A stretch of 64,000 bases of DNA, from the NCBI GenBank assembly GCA_949987565.1, contig OX465109.1, positions 19,647,167-19,711,166 on the forward strand. The letters run 5' to 3'. Position 1 is the stretch's first letter, and every line of letters begins with the position of its first letter. The translations under genes and the position numbers were made by a program. The notes beneath the pieces were generated by a model, which worked only from the letters and a program-made list of their open reading frames with translations, had not been told where the DNA came from and did not search any database. The stretch is from Luidia sarsii (taxonomy: Eukaryota > Echinodermata > Asteroidea > Paxillosida > Luidiidae). Shown here one piece after another: positions 12,091 to 23,122 of this stretch.

Positions 12091-13591
12091 TGGGCGCTTT
12101 TTTAATATTCGTTTTAAGAATACAGTACAGTTAGGCCGATATAGTTCAGCGGGCGATATCCCCGCTTCTCGCGTTACTCCCCCTCATTTCCGCACGTCCG
12201 ATCGGTCCGTGGGATTCCAAGTCGTTACCCCCCCCCCGGCTCACCCGGTAGACGCCCGATACTTGGACAGACCCAAGGAGAAGCCGAGTCCAATGAAAAT
12301 AGTCACACCAACCTCTAACCTCCCCCAAACTCCTTGCCGTATTATATCCCATTCCCCGTCCCTTCCTGGGGGGATCTTGGAAAATAAAAACCATGCGCCA
12401 CTTCGCATTCTACATGCAGTGAATTGTCTTCTTTTTTTTCCCGTCTGCCAGCGCAATCTGCCGGCGTGAATAAGTGTGGCGTGTCGCTCCGATCCGATCC
12501 ATACAAATTTAGTTGTTGCTTTGCTTCTTTTTTTTTGGTATTCTTGGCCGGACTTTTGCCTAACACAATCATGCCCAACCGCTCAGTATTGCATCGCGTA
12601 GGTTTTCCCTTGCGGTCAGTGCTCACCGTGGACGATCTTGCTAAGAAGAGGTGGAGAGACCGAGGCAATCACCCGAGCTCACATATATGATTAAGGTCTT
12701 CTCTCCCTTCTTTTATTCTGGTCATTCCTGCCGTTGGGGGTAGCGTGGAATTAATCGGAAGGAAGATGGGCAGGGATACCTCCTGGGCGTGGTTAAGCCG
12801 ACTGTGAAACCTTCGAGTAAGAAAGATAACCAAGATGAATGTTTTCTTTTCTTTTTTCATGGAAAATTTAAAAAAGGCTCGATACGGAGTTTGCTGTTTA
12901 CTTTGCGTTTTTGTCGTTATTGTTCTTCTCGCGCTATTCTCTCCCTCGGGTAGTTTAGCACCACGTAAAAAAGGTGACAAATCGAGATTAAAAACCGTAT
13001 AAGGTGTCACGTAAATCTTTTGGAAATAAAGTTATGTGGTTGGGTTGAGTTTACCATACTGAGTTACCGAGCTATGTTACGCAGTTACGTTGATATTACG
13101 GAGTTGCGTTAAGTCAAATTGTGCTGAGTTAAGTTAACGTCACAGTGTTCAATTCGACCGACAGACTTGTAGTACTAGGGCTCAGGGACAATTCGTTTGT
13201 TTGCTCATGATAATTATACGCTGTGTCGTCGATTAGCTGTCGTGTGCCTACAAGGCAGTTTTGGCTGTACCGGTATGATTCCCCGTTAAGTTTAAAATTA
13301 ATATGGCTTAGGCCTACAGTTTTGATTGGCCTAAAGCATGCGCTGTGCTCTGGGTAACTGCATGCATTAAGACCGTTAAATTTCAAATATATTCATTGTA
13401 ATAGTGGAAACTCAAAATGTTTATGACTGTCACAAAGTAGTAGTTCTGGTGGAGATATTATCCCCTGGGAGGGGAATGAACTTCTTGGCTAACCAATCTA
13501 AACTCTCATCGTGGATCTCCGATACTGCCCTATAAACCCTTGATATTTGCCATTAGAAAGGACCCGATAGCGCAGCACGGCGCAGCAACGA
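12091..13591. other. No gene seen
   Basis: Unique-looking sequence. A stretch at 13030-13135 has degenerate GAGTTACG-like repeats. Confidence 0.35.
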
Positions 13592-14227
13592 CAATAGGCC
13601 CAGAGATCGTAATAGGCCCAGAGATCGTAATAGGCCCAGAGATCGTAATAGGCCCAGAGATCGTAATAGGCCCAGAGATCGTAATAGGCCCAGAGATCGT
13701 AATAGGCCCAGAGATCGTAATAGGACCAGAGATCGTAATAGGCTCAGAGATCGTAATAGGACCAGAGATCGTAATAGGCCCAGAGATCGTAATAGGCCCA
13801 GAGATCGTAATAGGCCCAGAGATCGTAATAGGCCCAGAGATCGTAATAGGCCCAGAGATCGTAATAGGCCCAGAGATCGTAATAGGCCCAGAGATCGTAA
13901 TAGGACCAGAGATCGTAATAGGCCCAGAGATCGTAATAGGCTCAGAGATCGTAATAGGCCCAGAGATCGTAATAGGCCCAGAGATCGTAATAGGCCCAGA
14001 GATCGTAATAGGCCCAGAGATCGTAATAGGCCCAGAGATCGTAATAGGCCCAGAGATCGTAATAGGACCAGAGATCGTAATAGGCCCAGAGATCGTAATA
14101 GGCCCAGAGATCGTAATAGGCCCAGAGATCGTAATAGGCCCAGAGATCGTAATAGGCCCAGAGATCGTAATAGGCCCAGAGATCGTAATAGGCCCAGAGA
14201 TCGTAATAGGCCCAGAGATCGTAATAG
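13592..14227. repeat. 18-bp minisatellite, left segment (about 35 units)
   Basis: Unit GTAATAGGCCCAGAGATC with a few single-base variants (GGACC, GGCTC). Because 18 is divisible by three and the unit lacks stops in several frames, long spurious frames exist on both strands. It is the left part of one array split by the retrotransposon. Confidence 0.95.
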
Positions 14228-14842
14228 TGTAGCGGGACTGGGCAATGGACAACATGAAATAAAAAGAACTAAACAGGATTTCAGGAGAATACAATTACAA
14301 TTTAATTTGGAACCCCAAAACGATCCCTAAGAGTAACAGAGTACGAATCAAAAATAAGGAAAAACAAACTTGAGACCCCAGAGCACAGAGTTTGAAAACT
14401 AGAGGAAACACAGCAGGAAATAAGGGCAAGGAAAGCAACTGGTGAAGGTTAAAGTAATGGAGGCAACTTACATAAAATCCCAGGCCCACTCAAGGTTCCT
14501 TCAAGGCTTCAAGCCAAAACCACGCCCTCCACCTCCAGTCGACCCAACTGCTGGACTCTCCCTCAAATTCCAGGCGTCCCCGGTTTTATATTGGGGCAAG
14601 AGCCTCTGCTCATGCAGGGATTATGTAAAGTGGGGATTAGGTATAAGGAATTTAAAGGGCCCCCCACTCCCACAATGAACTTACACACCCTGCACCCACA
14701 ATGGGTTACTATACCCCTCATCCCACAATGTCTCCTCCCACTCCTCAACCCTCTGTGGCCTGAGCCATGCCCACAAGAGTGAAGTCCTCTGGACTCCTCC
14801 AAAATGGTTAAAATAGGGGTCTGGGAATGAAAATTCACTACA
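14228..14842 (-). repeat. 3' LTR of the Ty3-type element
   Basis: 615 bp; I saw no difference from the LTR at 20703-21317. Bounded by ATAG on its outer side. Confidence 0.93.
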
Positions 14843-14860
14843 CAGCCTCCTCCTCTGAAA
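14843..14860 (-). other. Polypurine tract of the Ty3-type element
   Basis: In element orientation AGAGGAGGAGGCTG directly precedes the 3' LTR, the expected plus-strand primer site. Confidence 0.65.
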
Positions 14861-15128
14861 GACGTGTCCCCACGTCTGAAATAGTTTAGGACCAGGTTTA
14901 AAATTTGTAGCAGAAAATTATACAAACAAATTTAACATTAATTTACTAATCAATACAAAATTATCACCCCTTCAGACGTACTCAGACGTACTCATTTGCA
15001 TCTTTTCTGTTTGTTTTCCAAGGGCTCATTCAAGTTAGGGAAACTGCAGTTGCTACTTTTATACTAATTCATTACTTAAAAGTTACCTACAAAATACTCT
15101 AAATTTACTCCTACATTACAGTTACTTG

Positions 15129-15330
15129 TCTACTTATTATTAATTTAATTTACTGATGATCTGGTGCATTCACATTAAGAATACACTTTCTTTTCTTGTT
15201 CACCGTTTTACTCTACTTATTATTAATCTAATTTACTGGTGATCTGTTGCATTCACATTAGGAAAACACTTTGTTCTCTTGTTCACCGTTTTATTCTACT
15301 TATTATTAATCTAATTTACTTTACACATGG
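15129..15330 (-). repeat. 83-bp tandem duplication in the 3' non-coding part of the Ty3-type element
   Basis: The block starting TCTACTTATTATTAAT recurs at 15129, 15212 and 15295 (partial). It lies between the pol stop and the polypurine tract in AT-rich DNA (14861-15480) with no reading frame. Confidence 0.75.
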
Positions 15331-15480
15331 TATCTACAATCACTCCGGAGTTGTGCCCAGATGGTAAAACACTATTTTTTTTTTTTTTATAGACGCGTCT
15401 CTTCCCGTTTATATTGCACAAAATACGGGGCTCATAATTTCTTTTCCACACTAGCGTATAAGGTCCCTACGTAGCTTTAG

Positions 15481-18400
15481 TCATACCCGGGAAACACAAT
15501 GATTTGTCACTTTAATTCCATTATAATGATGACCCCTACCACCGCAAAGATCAAAATCGCCAGCTCGCATCCACACTGGGAGGTTGCGTCTGCGCTTCTG
15601 TTGTACGGGGCTAGGCTGTCCCACAGCACTATCATCTACACTACTCCAATAGTTATCTTCAGCAACTTCACCGTCCCAAGTATCGTTTCCTGTCACATCG
15701 TCGGCTGTCTTGCTCCTCTGGTTTAGGGTATCCTCCACATCCGATCTGATAGGAGTGTCCTCCAGACGAGTTGGTCTCTGCCGTGTGGGGTCAGAAGCAG
15801 GGCGAGCCTCATATGGTTTGAGTCTGTCAAAGTGAACAATCTGAGATCGTCCACCATGCACAGGTCTAATTTGGTAGTTTGCATCAGAGAGTTTTTGGTG
15901 AATCCGGAAGGGACCTTTCCAAAAAGCCTGTAATTTGGGGCTTCTCCCACGCTTTTTTCGGAAAGTGTACAGCCAAACCAGGTCCCCAACACCAAATGGG
16001 CATCCAACCTGTTTAACATCATAGAGTCTCTTCTGTCGTTCCTGTGCTGATTGGCTGTGTTGCCGCACATGCTCATATGCTGCTAACATCCTCTGATGTA
16101 TCTGATAAGCATGTTCATTTGTGTCTCGGTGGTGATCCCCTGGAATTTCACCAGCGAGGAGATCAGTGGGGATGTTGGCCTCCCTTCCAAACATTAGGGA
16201 ATTAGGGGTAGCTCTGGTTGATGCCTGTTCACTGGCCCTGTATGCCATCATGACATACGACAGATGTTCATCCCAGTCTGTTTGGTCCTCCTTGATGTAC
16301 ATGCTGATCATTCCTTGTAATGTCCTGTTGAACCGTTCGACGAGTCCATCCGATTGTGGGTGATAGGCAGTCGTCCTGGTTTTCCGGATTCCCAACAGCT
16401 CGCAAACAGTCTGAAAAAGTGAAGACTCAAAATTCTTCCCTTGGTCACTATGAATAGAGTAAGGTACACCATATCTACAAATGAATTCTTCTACCAGCAC
16501 CCGGGCAACTGTAGCCGATTCTTGATTAGGTATAGCATAAGCCTCTGTCCATTTTGTAAAATAGTCAGAGACTACTAGCACATAGCGATTCCCCCTAGAA
16601 GACAGAGGCAAGGGACCCATAATATCGATAGCAATTCTCTCCATCGGAGCACCGACTGGGGCCAATTTTAGGGCTGCTCTACGTTTAGGATTCGGGGACT
16701 TTTTGCCTTGACACTTAGGACACTGCCTCACCCAGAGTTTCACATCATGTGCACACCCTATCCAATAAAAACGTCTTCTGACCTTTTGTACTGTTTTTGT
16801 AAGGCCAAGGTGACCACCACCAGACCCATCATGGGCCTGTTCCATTACTTCCGCTTGAAGTGTCTGTGGGGCCACCAGCAACAACTGTTGCTCTCCACCA
16901 TCAGGGAGTACCCAGCGTCGATACAATACCCCATTATACAATTCTAATTGATCCCATTGAAACCAATATGCCTTAGTTACCCTATCCATCCCACTAATCA
17001 AAGACAATTCAGGCTTTTGTCCAGCCTCTTTCCATTTCAAAACGGGTGCCAGCAAAGGATCAGCTAGTTGGGCCTCCCTTAACTCATCTGTACCCCAACT
17101 AGGCATTTGGATAACATTGCACTGATCAGGTGAAGTTGGATAGCGAGACATCGCATCCGCATTACTATGTTTAGTACCGGGTCGATGAACAAAAGTAAAA
17201 TCATAAGTACTGAGAAATTCAAGCCATCTAGCTGTTTGGCCCTCAGGTTCTTTAAAATTATACAACCATCTTAAGCAACCATGGTCTGTGCGCAGGGTAA
17301 AGTGCTTCCCGTACAAGTAGTGTTTAAAATGTCGTACATAGGTAACTACAGCCAACAGCTCTTTTCGTGTGACACAATAACGCTGTTCTGCTTTACTTAG
17401 GGTCCTGCTTGCATAACAGATAACTCTTTCTTTACCATTCTGTATCTGAGAGAGTACGGCTCCAATGCCTCTATTACTAGCATCAGTGTCCAAAATAAAG
17501 GGCCTTTCAAAGTCGGGATAAGCCAAAATTGGAGCGGTAGTGAGAAAATTTTTCAACTTTAGGAAAGCGGCCTCACATTCATCCGTCCACAAAAATGTTG
17601 AATTCTTTTGGGTTAGTTTGTGTAAGGGTGAAGCAATGTAGGCAAAGTTAGCTACAAATTTCCGATAATAAGAACAAAGGCCTAAGAAACTACGTACATC
17701 TGTAATGCTACAGGGAGTTGGCCAATTCCAAATTTTGCTAACTTTATCTGGGTCAGTACGCACACCCTCAGCTGAAACGATATGCCCAAGATAGGAGACT
17801 TCTGGGCGAACCAACGAACACTTCTTTGGTTTCAATTTTAACCCAGCATCCTGCAATGCTGTTAACACCAAGGACAGTCTTGTTAAATGTTCCTCAAATG
17901 TTCTAGAGTAAATTATCACATCATCTAAGTAAATAAGACAGATCTCCCAATGTAAACCATGGAGAACTACTTCCATTAGCCTCTCAAAAGTGCTAGGGGC
18001 ATTACACAGGCCAAAAGGGAGGACATTAAACTCATACAATCCTGTCCCAGTGGTAAATGCTGTTTTTTCACGATCATCTGGATGAACCTCTGTTTGCCAA
18101 TAACCCGAGGCCAAATCTAAGGTTGAAAACCAACGAGAACCGCTTAACGCATCCAAACTCTCATCTATACGTGGTAAGGGGTAGGCATCCTTCTTAGTAA
18201 TTTGGTTCAGGCGTCTATAGTCTATGCAAAACCTTAAGGTTCCATCTTTCTTCTGTACTAAAACTATGGGGGAAGCCCAGGGACTATAGGAAGGACGGAT
18301 AATGTCCTGCCTCAACATGTCTTCAACTTGTTGTTGAGCCGTATGGCGTTGACTAATGGGTAGTCGTCTTGCTCGTTGTTTAATGGGTCTAGCATCCCCT

Positions 18401-19341
18401 ACATCTATCTTGTGAAAGAACTGATCAGTTCTGCCCAATTTTCCATCTTCACCTACAAATGCTTCTAGATGCTTTGCCACCAGACCATGCAGGGCGTTTC
18501 TTTGGGTGTTCGTTAAGCCCTCAGAGCTCCGCTCTAAAAGGTCTTCCAATGACGGGCCCAAGGTGGTCGATAAAGAGGAGGCAGTCTTAGCAGTATTTAG
18601 TGAGATCTCAGATGCATAGTTAAGAAGAGCAACATTAGTTCCCTTATACAATATAAGATCTGACGAAGTTGGGTTAATAACTCTTAAAGGGACTACCATA
18701 TTTTGAGGGTTCACTAAAGTTCTCGCTACTATGACACTATCAGGCTTGATTTTGTACTGAGAAGTTGCTTCAACAATACCCGTATCGGTTAATGTTCCTC
18801 TACCTTGAACTTTCCCTGGCAGCACAACTTCTGATTTTGCAGGGATTGTAACTGTCCTAGCAGCACTAACTCTGCAGCATTTAAATCTGCCATCATCCCT
18901 TTTTAGTGAGAAATTACAATCATCAATCGACAATTTTGATTGAGAGAAATCAATATTTGCTCGATGCCTCTCCAGAAAATCTGAACCCAAAATTCCTGTT
19001 TGTGTTATATCAGCAATTACAACATCCTGATTCAAATACATAGAGCCTAGCTGTAATTTGACTGTTAAGACACCTACTACATTCAGTGTATTCCCACCAG
19101 CAGTTACCAGGGGTGTGAGGTGAGGTCGAGTGTTTTGTTTCACCTCATCAGGAAATTGGTTCCACAATCTGGTGTGAATAATAGTGTGTGAGGAACCCGA
19201 GTCAACTAGAAATTCAATATCAAAGTCTTGTACATGTACTTGTACATACAATAGTTGACCATTTTTATATTGACAACTTTGGGCCTCTGTATCACCACAC
19301 GACTGAGAATTGGCCCCTATCCCAGCCGAATCTAGTTTCCC
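15481..19341 (-). CDS. pol: Pol polyprotein (protease, RT, RNase H, integrase) of the Ty3-type element
   Basis: Open in the -1 frame relative to gag from the frameshift site to a stop at 15481. Numbering from 19251 (1256 residues): aspartic protease D-S-G at 17-19; reverse transcriptase with D379 and YLDD at 441-444; RNase H starting near FILDTD (585-590); integrase zinc finger H807, H814, C844, C847; catalytic D876, D936 and E972 with 35 residues between the last two; a GPF motif near 1113 typical of Ty3-group integrase C-termini. All catalytic residues I can check are present and no stop or frameshift interrupts them. No AUG opens the frame near its start, consistent with expression by frameshifting from gag. 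Confidence 0.93.
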   Translation of the reverse strand, partial: GKLDSAGIGANSQSCGDTEAQSCQYKNGQLLYVQVHVQDFDIEFLVDSGSSHTIIHTRLWNQFPDEVKQNTRPHLTPLVTAGGNTLNVVGVLTVKLQLGSMYLNQDVVIADITQTGILGSDFLERHRANIDFSQSKLSIDDCNFSLKRDDGRFKCCRVSAARTVTIPAKSEVVLPGKVQGRGTLTDTGIVEATSQYKIKPDSVIVARTLVNPQNMVVPLRVINPTSSDLILYKGTNVALLNYASEISLNTAKTASSLSTTLGPSLEDLLERSSEGLTNTQRNALHGLVAKHLEAFVGEDGKLGRTDQFFHKIDVGDARPIKQRARRLPISQRHTAQQQVEDMLRQDIIRPSYSPWASPIVLVQKKDGTLRFCIDYRRLNQITKKDAYPLPRIDESLDALSGSRWFSTLDLASGYWQTEVHPDDREKTAFTTGTGLYEFNVLPFGLCNAPSTFERLMEVVLHGLHWEICLIYLDDVIIYSRTFEEHLTRLSLVLTALQDAGLKLKPKKCSLVRPEVSYLGHIVSAEGVRTDPDKVSKIWNWPTPCSITDVRSFLGLCSYYRKFVANFAYIASPLHKLTQKNSTFLWTDECEAAFLKLKNFLTTAPILAYPDFERPFILDTDASNRGIGAVLSQIQNGKERVICYASRTLSKAEQRYCVTRKELLAVVTYVRHFKHYLYGKHFTLRTDHGCLRWLYNFKEPEGQTARWLEFLSTYDFTFVHRPGTKHSNADAMSRYPTSPDQCNVIQMPSWGTDELREAQLADPLLAPVLKWKEAGQKPELSLISGMDRVTKAYWFQWDQLELYNGVLYRRWVLPDGGEQQLLLVAPQTLQAEVMEQAHDGSGGGHLGLTKTVQKVRRRFYWIGCAHDVKLWVRQCPKCQGKKSPNPKRRAALKLAPVGAPMERIAIDIMGPLPLSSRGNRYVLVVSDYFTKWTEAYAIPNQESATVARVLVEEFICRYGVPYSIHSDQGKNFESSLFQTVCELLGIRKTRTTAYHPQSDGLVERFNRTLQGMISMYIKEDQTDWDEHLSYVMMAYRASEQASTRATPNSLMFGREANIPTDLLAGEIPGDHHRDTNEHAYQIHQRMLAAYEHVRQHSQSAQERQKRLYDVKQVGCPFGVGDLVWLYTFRKKRGRSPKLQAFWKGPFRIHQKLSDANYQIRPVHGGRSQIVHFDRLKPYEARPASDPTRQRPTRLEDTPIRSDVEDTLNQRSKTADDVTGNDTWDGEVAEDNYWSSVDDSAVGQPSPVQQKRRRNLPVWMRAGDFDLCGGRGHHYNGIKVTNHCVSRV
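19332..19341 (-). promoter_or_regulatory. Programmed -1 frameshift site at the gag/pol junction
   Basis: In element orientation the sequence is G GGA AAC TAG in the gag frame. GGGAAAC fits the X XXY YYZ slippery rule and lies at 19335-19341, immediately before the gag stop. Slipping back one base enters the open pol frame. Just downstream, GGGGCC and GGCCC about 25 bases apart could form a stimulatory stem. Confidence 0.8.
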
Positions 19342-20606
19342 TGGTTTGTTTGTCCAACTCTCCCAGAGTAAGCTTCCTCGTTAACTTGATAATTAGTGGG
19401 GAATTTGTTCTTATGTGGACATTTAGCCTTGAAGTGTCCCTTTTCCTTACAAATCCAGCATAATTTATCAGTTGGCTTTTGGCATTTCAAAGTCAGCTCC
19501 TTTACTGCTTCAGCAAGTTGCTCGACTTTCCTATTTATTTCTTCTAGACGACCCCCGGTATCGACTGGGTTCGTACTGAAATTACACGCACCCATAGTCT
19601 TATTCAGGGGCTGCATGTTAACTTTCTTATCCTCTAAGGAAACCAATGTTTCCTCCTCAATGGCCAGAGTCAAAGCTTCGTCAAGTGTTTGCGGTTTACT
19701 ACGCCTCACATGAAGCCGAGTACCTCGAGAGTCAAGACTCTCCAAGAATTGGTCCTTAGCAATATCATCACGCACCCACTGTGGCACGGACGGATATGCC
19801 CGGTTTACTAATCTACGAATGGCCCCTGCCATTTCAGAGAGATTTTCACCTGGTAACCGAACCCGGGCTCGGAGCTGAGCCTTATACAAATCGGTTTGTC
19901 TACTTCTGTCAAATCTGTTCTGCAGCGCTTTAACAACAGTCTCATAACTGCTTCTATCGTTAGCTGACAGGTCCGTATAGACATGTAAAGCAGCACCCCT
20001 CAACCTTACTGCAAGGAATGTGCACTTCTGACTGTCTGTCCAACCATTAATGCTACTGCACAATTCAAAATTTGTCAGCCAATCTTCAAGTGTGACAGAC
20101 TGGCCGTTAAAAGCTTCAGGCATAACAATCGGCTTAGGTTCACTGGATCGTACATTCACATGCCCTGTATCAGACAAGTGATAAGAGGGTGGGGGTGTGT
20201 ACAGGGGTCTCAACTTTGGGGTAGAGGTTTGAACAGGGTCCGTTTGTGGAATACGAGGCATCTGTCCAACTCCACCCTCAAAGGTAACTTGCTTGGTACA
20301 AGCGGGTACCGTCCTCTGACCTAGCAAGGGACTGGTACTTCGAGTTGCCCAATCTACGGAATGTCCCAATGGTGAGCCATTATCACCATGGGGCATTGCT
20401 GACACCCCAGTGGTGGAGTCAGCCTCGAGTTGGGAGGTGGAGGGCAGGCTTGGAGAAGAAACCATGAGGGAGCCACTATCAAATGCCTCAACACCAGTTG
20501 CTTGCACCTCCTCATAAGCCCTATCCTGCTCTAATGCTCTGATGGTCTCTTTTAGGCTTCGGCACTGATCAGGCACAGGCAATACATTGAACCTGGCTTC
20601 GGCCAT
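19332..20606 (-). CDS. gag: Gag-like protein of the Ty3-type element
   Basis: 424 residues from an ATG about 75 bp downstream of the primer-binding site. The N-terminal 150 residues are low-complexity, rich in Ser, Thr and Pro. The middle (about 165-320) resembles the retrotransposon Gag capsid region (LEDWLTNFELC..., then FLAVRLRGAA and RFDRSRQTDLYKAQL). A single CCHC zinc knuckle occupies residues 383-396 (C-x2-C-x4-H-x4-C), expected to bind element RNA. The frame closes with TAG directly after a frameshift heptamer, so Pol is expected as a Gag-Pol fusion. Confidence 0.9.
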   Translation of the reverse strand: MAEARFNVLPVPDQCRSLKETIRALEQDRAYEEVQATGVEAFDSGSLMVSSPSLPSTSQLEADSTTGVSAMPHGDNGSPLGHSVDWATRSTSPLLGQRTVPACTKQVTFEGGVGQMPRIPQTDPVQTSTPKLRPLYTPPPSYHLSDTGHVNVRSSEPKPIVMPEAFNGQSVTLEDWLTNFELCSSINGWTDSQKCTFLAVRLRGAALHVYTDLSANDRSSYETVVKALQNRFDRSRQTDLYKAQLRARVRLPGENLSEMAGAIRRLVNRAYPSVPQWVRDDIAKDQFLESLDSRGTRLHVRRSKPQTLDEALTLAIEEETLVSLEDKKVNMQPLNKTMGACNFSTNPVDTGGRLEEINRKVEQLAEAVKELTLKCQKPTDKLCWICKEKGHFKAKCPHKNKFPTNYQVNEEAYSGRVGQTNQGN

Positions 20607-20680
20607 GATAAGTCATTCAGTGCCACCAAAGTGTAGCATAAGTCAATTATTGCCCATCTACGTTTTGATAAGTGACGTAG

Positions 20681-20698
20681 AATCCCACCGCTGCCACC
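20681..20698 (-). other. Primer-binding site of the Ty3-type element
   Basis: In element orientation, TGGTGGCAGCGGTGGGAT starts four bases inside the 5' LTR. It begins with TGG, complementary to a tRNA CCA end. The priming tRNA was not identified. Confidence 0.75.
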
Positions 20699-20702
20699 AA
20701 AT

Positions 20703-21317
20703 TGTAGCGGGACTGGGCAATGGACAACATGAAATAAAAAGAACTAAACAGGATTTCAGGAGAATACAATTACAATTTAATTTGGAACCCCAAAACGATC
20801 CCTAAGAGTAACAGAGTACGAATCAAAAATAAGGAAAAACAAACTTGAGACCCCAGAGCACAGAGTTTGAAAACTAGAGGAAACACAGCAGGAAATAAGG
20901 GCAAGGAAAGCAACTGGTGAAGGTTAAAGTAATGGAGGCAACTTACATAAAATCCCAGGCCCACTCAAGGTTCCTTCAAGGCTTCAAGCCAAAACCACGC
21001 CCTCCACCTCCAGTCGACCCAACTGCTGGACTCTCCCTCAAATTCCAGGCGTCCCCGGTTTTATATTGGGGCAAGAGCCTCTGCTCATGCAGGGATTATG
21101 TAAAGTGGGGATTAGGTATAAGGAATTTAAAGGGCCCCCCACTCCCACAATGAACTTACACACCCTGCACCCACAATGGGTTACTATACCCCTCATCCCA
21201 CAATGTCTCCTCCCACTCCTCAACCCTCTGTGGCCTGAGCCATGCCCACAAGAGTGAAGTCCTCTGGACTCCTCCAAAATGGTTAAAATAGGGGTCTGGG
21301 AATGAAAATTCACTACA
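20703..21317 (-). repeat. 5' LTR of the Ty3-type element
   Basis: 615 bp. In element orientation it begins TGTAGTGAATTTTC and ends CCCGCTACA. A TATAAAA box lies near 21057-21063 (element strand), a plausible promoter. Confidence 0.93.
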
Positions 21318-23122
21318 ATAGGACCAGAGATCGTAATAGGACCAGAGATCGTAATAGGCCCAGAGATCGTAATAGGCCCAGAGATCGTAATAGGCCCAGA
21401 GATCGTAATAGGCCCAGAGATCGTAATAGGACCAGAGATCGTAATAGACCCAGAGATCGTAATAGGCCCAGAGATCGTAATAGGCCCAGAGATCGTAATA
21501 GGCCCAGAGATCGTAATAGGCCCAGAGATCGTAATAGGCCCAGAGATCGTAATAGGCCCAGAGATCGTAATAGGACCAGAGATCGTAATAGGCCCAGAGA
21601 TCGTAATAGGCCCAGAGATCGTAATAGGCTCAGAGATCGTAATAGGCCCAGAGATCGTAATAGGACCAGAGATCGTAATAGGCCCAGAGATCGTAATAGG
21701 ACCAGAGATCGTAATAGACCCAGAGATCGTAATAGGCCCAGAGATCGTAATAGGCCCAGAGATCGTAATAGGCCCAGAGATCGTAATAGGACCAGAGATC
21801 GTAATAGGCCCAGAGATCGTAATAGGCCCAGAGATCGTAATAGGCCCAGAGATCGTAATAGGCCCAGAGATCGTAATAGGCCCAGAGATCGTAATAGGCC
21901 CAGAGATCGTAATAGGCCCAGAGATCGTAATAGGCCCAGAGATCGTAATAGGCCCAGAGATCGTAATAGGCCCAGAGATCGTAATAGGACCAGAGATCGT
22001 AATAGGCCCAGAGATCGTAATAGGCCCAGAGATCGTAATAGGACCAGAGATCGTAATAGGCCCAGAGATCGTAATAGGCCCAGAGATCGTAATAGGCTCA
22101 GAGATCGTAATAGGCCCAGAGATCGTAATAGGCCCAGAGATCGTAATAGGCCCAGAGATCGTAATAGGCCCAGAGATCGTAATAGGCCCAGAGATCGTAA
22201 TAGGCCCAGAGATCGTAATAGGCCCAGAGATCGTAATAGACCCAGAGATCGTAATAGACCCAGAGATCGTAATAGGCCCAGAGATCGTAATAGGACCAGA
22301 GATCGTAATAGGCCCAGAGATCGTAATAGGCCCAGAGATCGTAATAGGCCCAGAGATCGTAATAGGCCCAGAGATCGTAATAGGCCCAGAGATCGTAATA
22401 GGCCCAGAGATCGTAATAGGCCCAGAGATCGTAATAGGCCCAGAGATCGTAATAGGCCCAGAGATCGTAATAGGACCAGAGATCGTAATAGGCCCAGAGA
22501 TCGTAATAGGCCCAGAGATCGTAATAGGCCCAGAGATCGTAATAGGACCAGAGATCGTAATAGGCCCAGAGATCGTAATAGGCCCAGAGATCGTAATAGG
22601 CCCAGAGATCGTAATAGGACCAGAGATCGTAATAGGCCCAGAGATCGTAATAGGCCCAGAGATCGTAATAGGCCCAGAGATCGTAATAGACCCAGAGATC
22701 GTAATAGACCCAGAGATCGTAATAGGCCCAGAGATCGTAATAGGCCCAGAGATCGTAATAGGCCCAGAGATCGTAATAGGCCCAGAGATCGTAATAGGCC
22801 CAGAGATCGTAATAGGCCCAGAGATCGTAATAGGCCCAGAGATCGTAATAGGCCCAGAGATCGTAATAGGCCCAGAGATCGTAATAGGCCCAGAGATCGT
22901 AATAGGCCCAGAGATCGTAATAGGCCCAGAGATCGTAATAGGCCCAGAGATCGTAATAGACCCAGAGATCGTAATAGGCCCAGAGATCGTAATAGGCTCA
23001 GAGATCGTAATAGGCCCAGAGATCGTAATAGGACCAGAGATCGTAATAGGCCCAGAGATCGTAATAGGCCCAGAGATCGTAATAGGCCCAGAGATCGTAA
23101 TAGGCCCAGAGATCGTAATAGG
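21318..23122. repeat. 18-bp minisatellite, right segment (about 100 units)
   Basis: Same unit as the left segment. Variants (GGACC, GGCTC, GACCC) recur in similar order along the array, suggesting block duplication during expansion. Confidence 0.95.

Larger units (their letters stand above)
14228..21317 (-). mobile_element. Complete Ty3-type (gypsy) LTR retrotransposon inserted in an 18-bp minisatellite
   Basis: Transcription runs right to left. Two 615-bp LTRs (TGTAG...CTACA) flank a leader, gag, pol and a non-coding 3' part. ATAG borders the element on both sides (14224-14227, 21318-21321) as a 4-bp target duplication, and the minisatellite resumes immediately on both sides. The LTRs look base-for-base identical by eye, and both frames are uninterrupted, so insertion appears recent and the copy may be competent. 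There is no env-like frame. Order protease, RT, RNase H, integrase identifies the Ty3 group; I do not assign a named lineage. Confidence 0.95.

Noticed and set aside
10482..12134. Very long open frames on both strands (Ala-Ser, Leu-Pro, Glu-Ala and Gln-Arg repeats)
   Set aside because: They are translations of hexanucleotide and pyrimidine arrays, whose units lack stop codons; there is no non-repeat protein core.
13592..23122. CRISPR-like array
   Set aside because: Units are contiguous 18-bp repeats without unique spacers, in a eukaryotic context.
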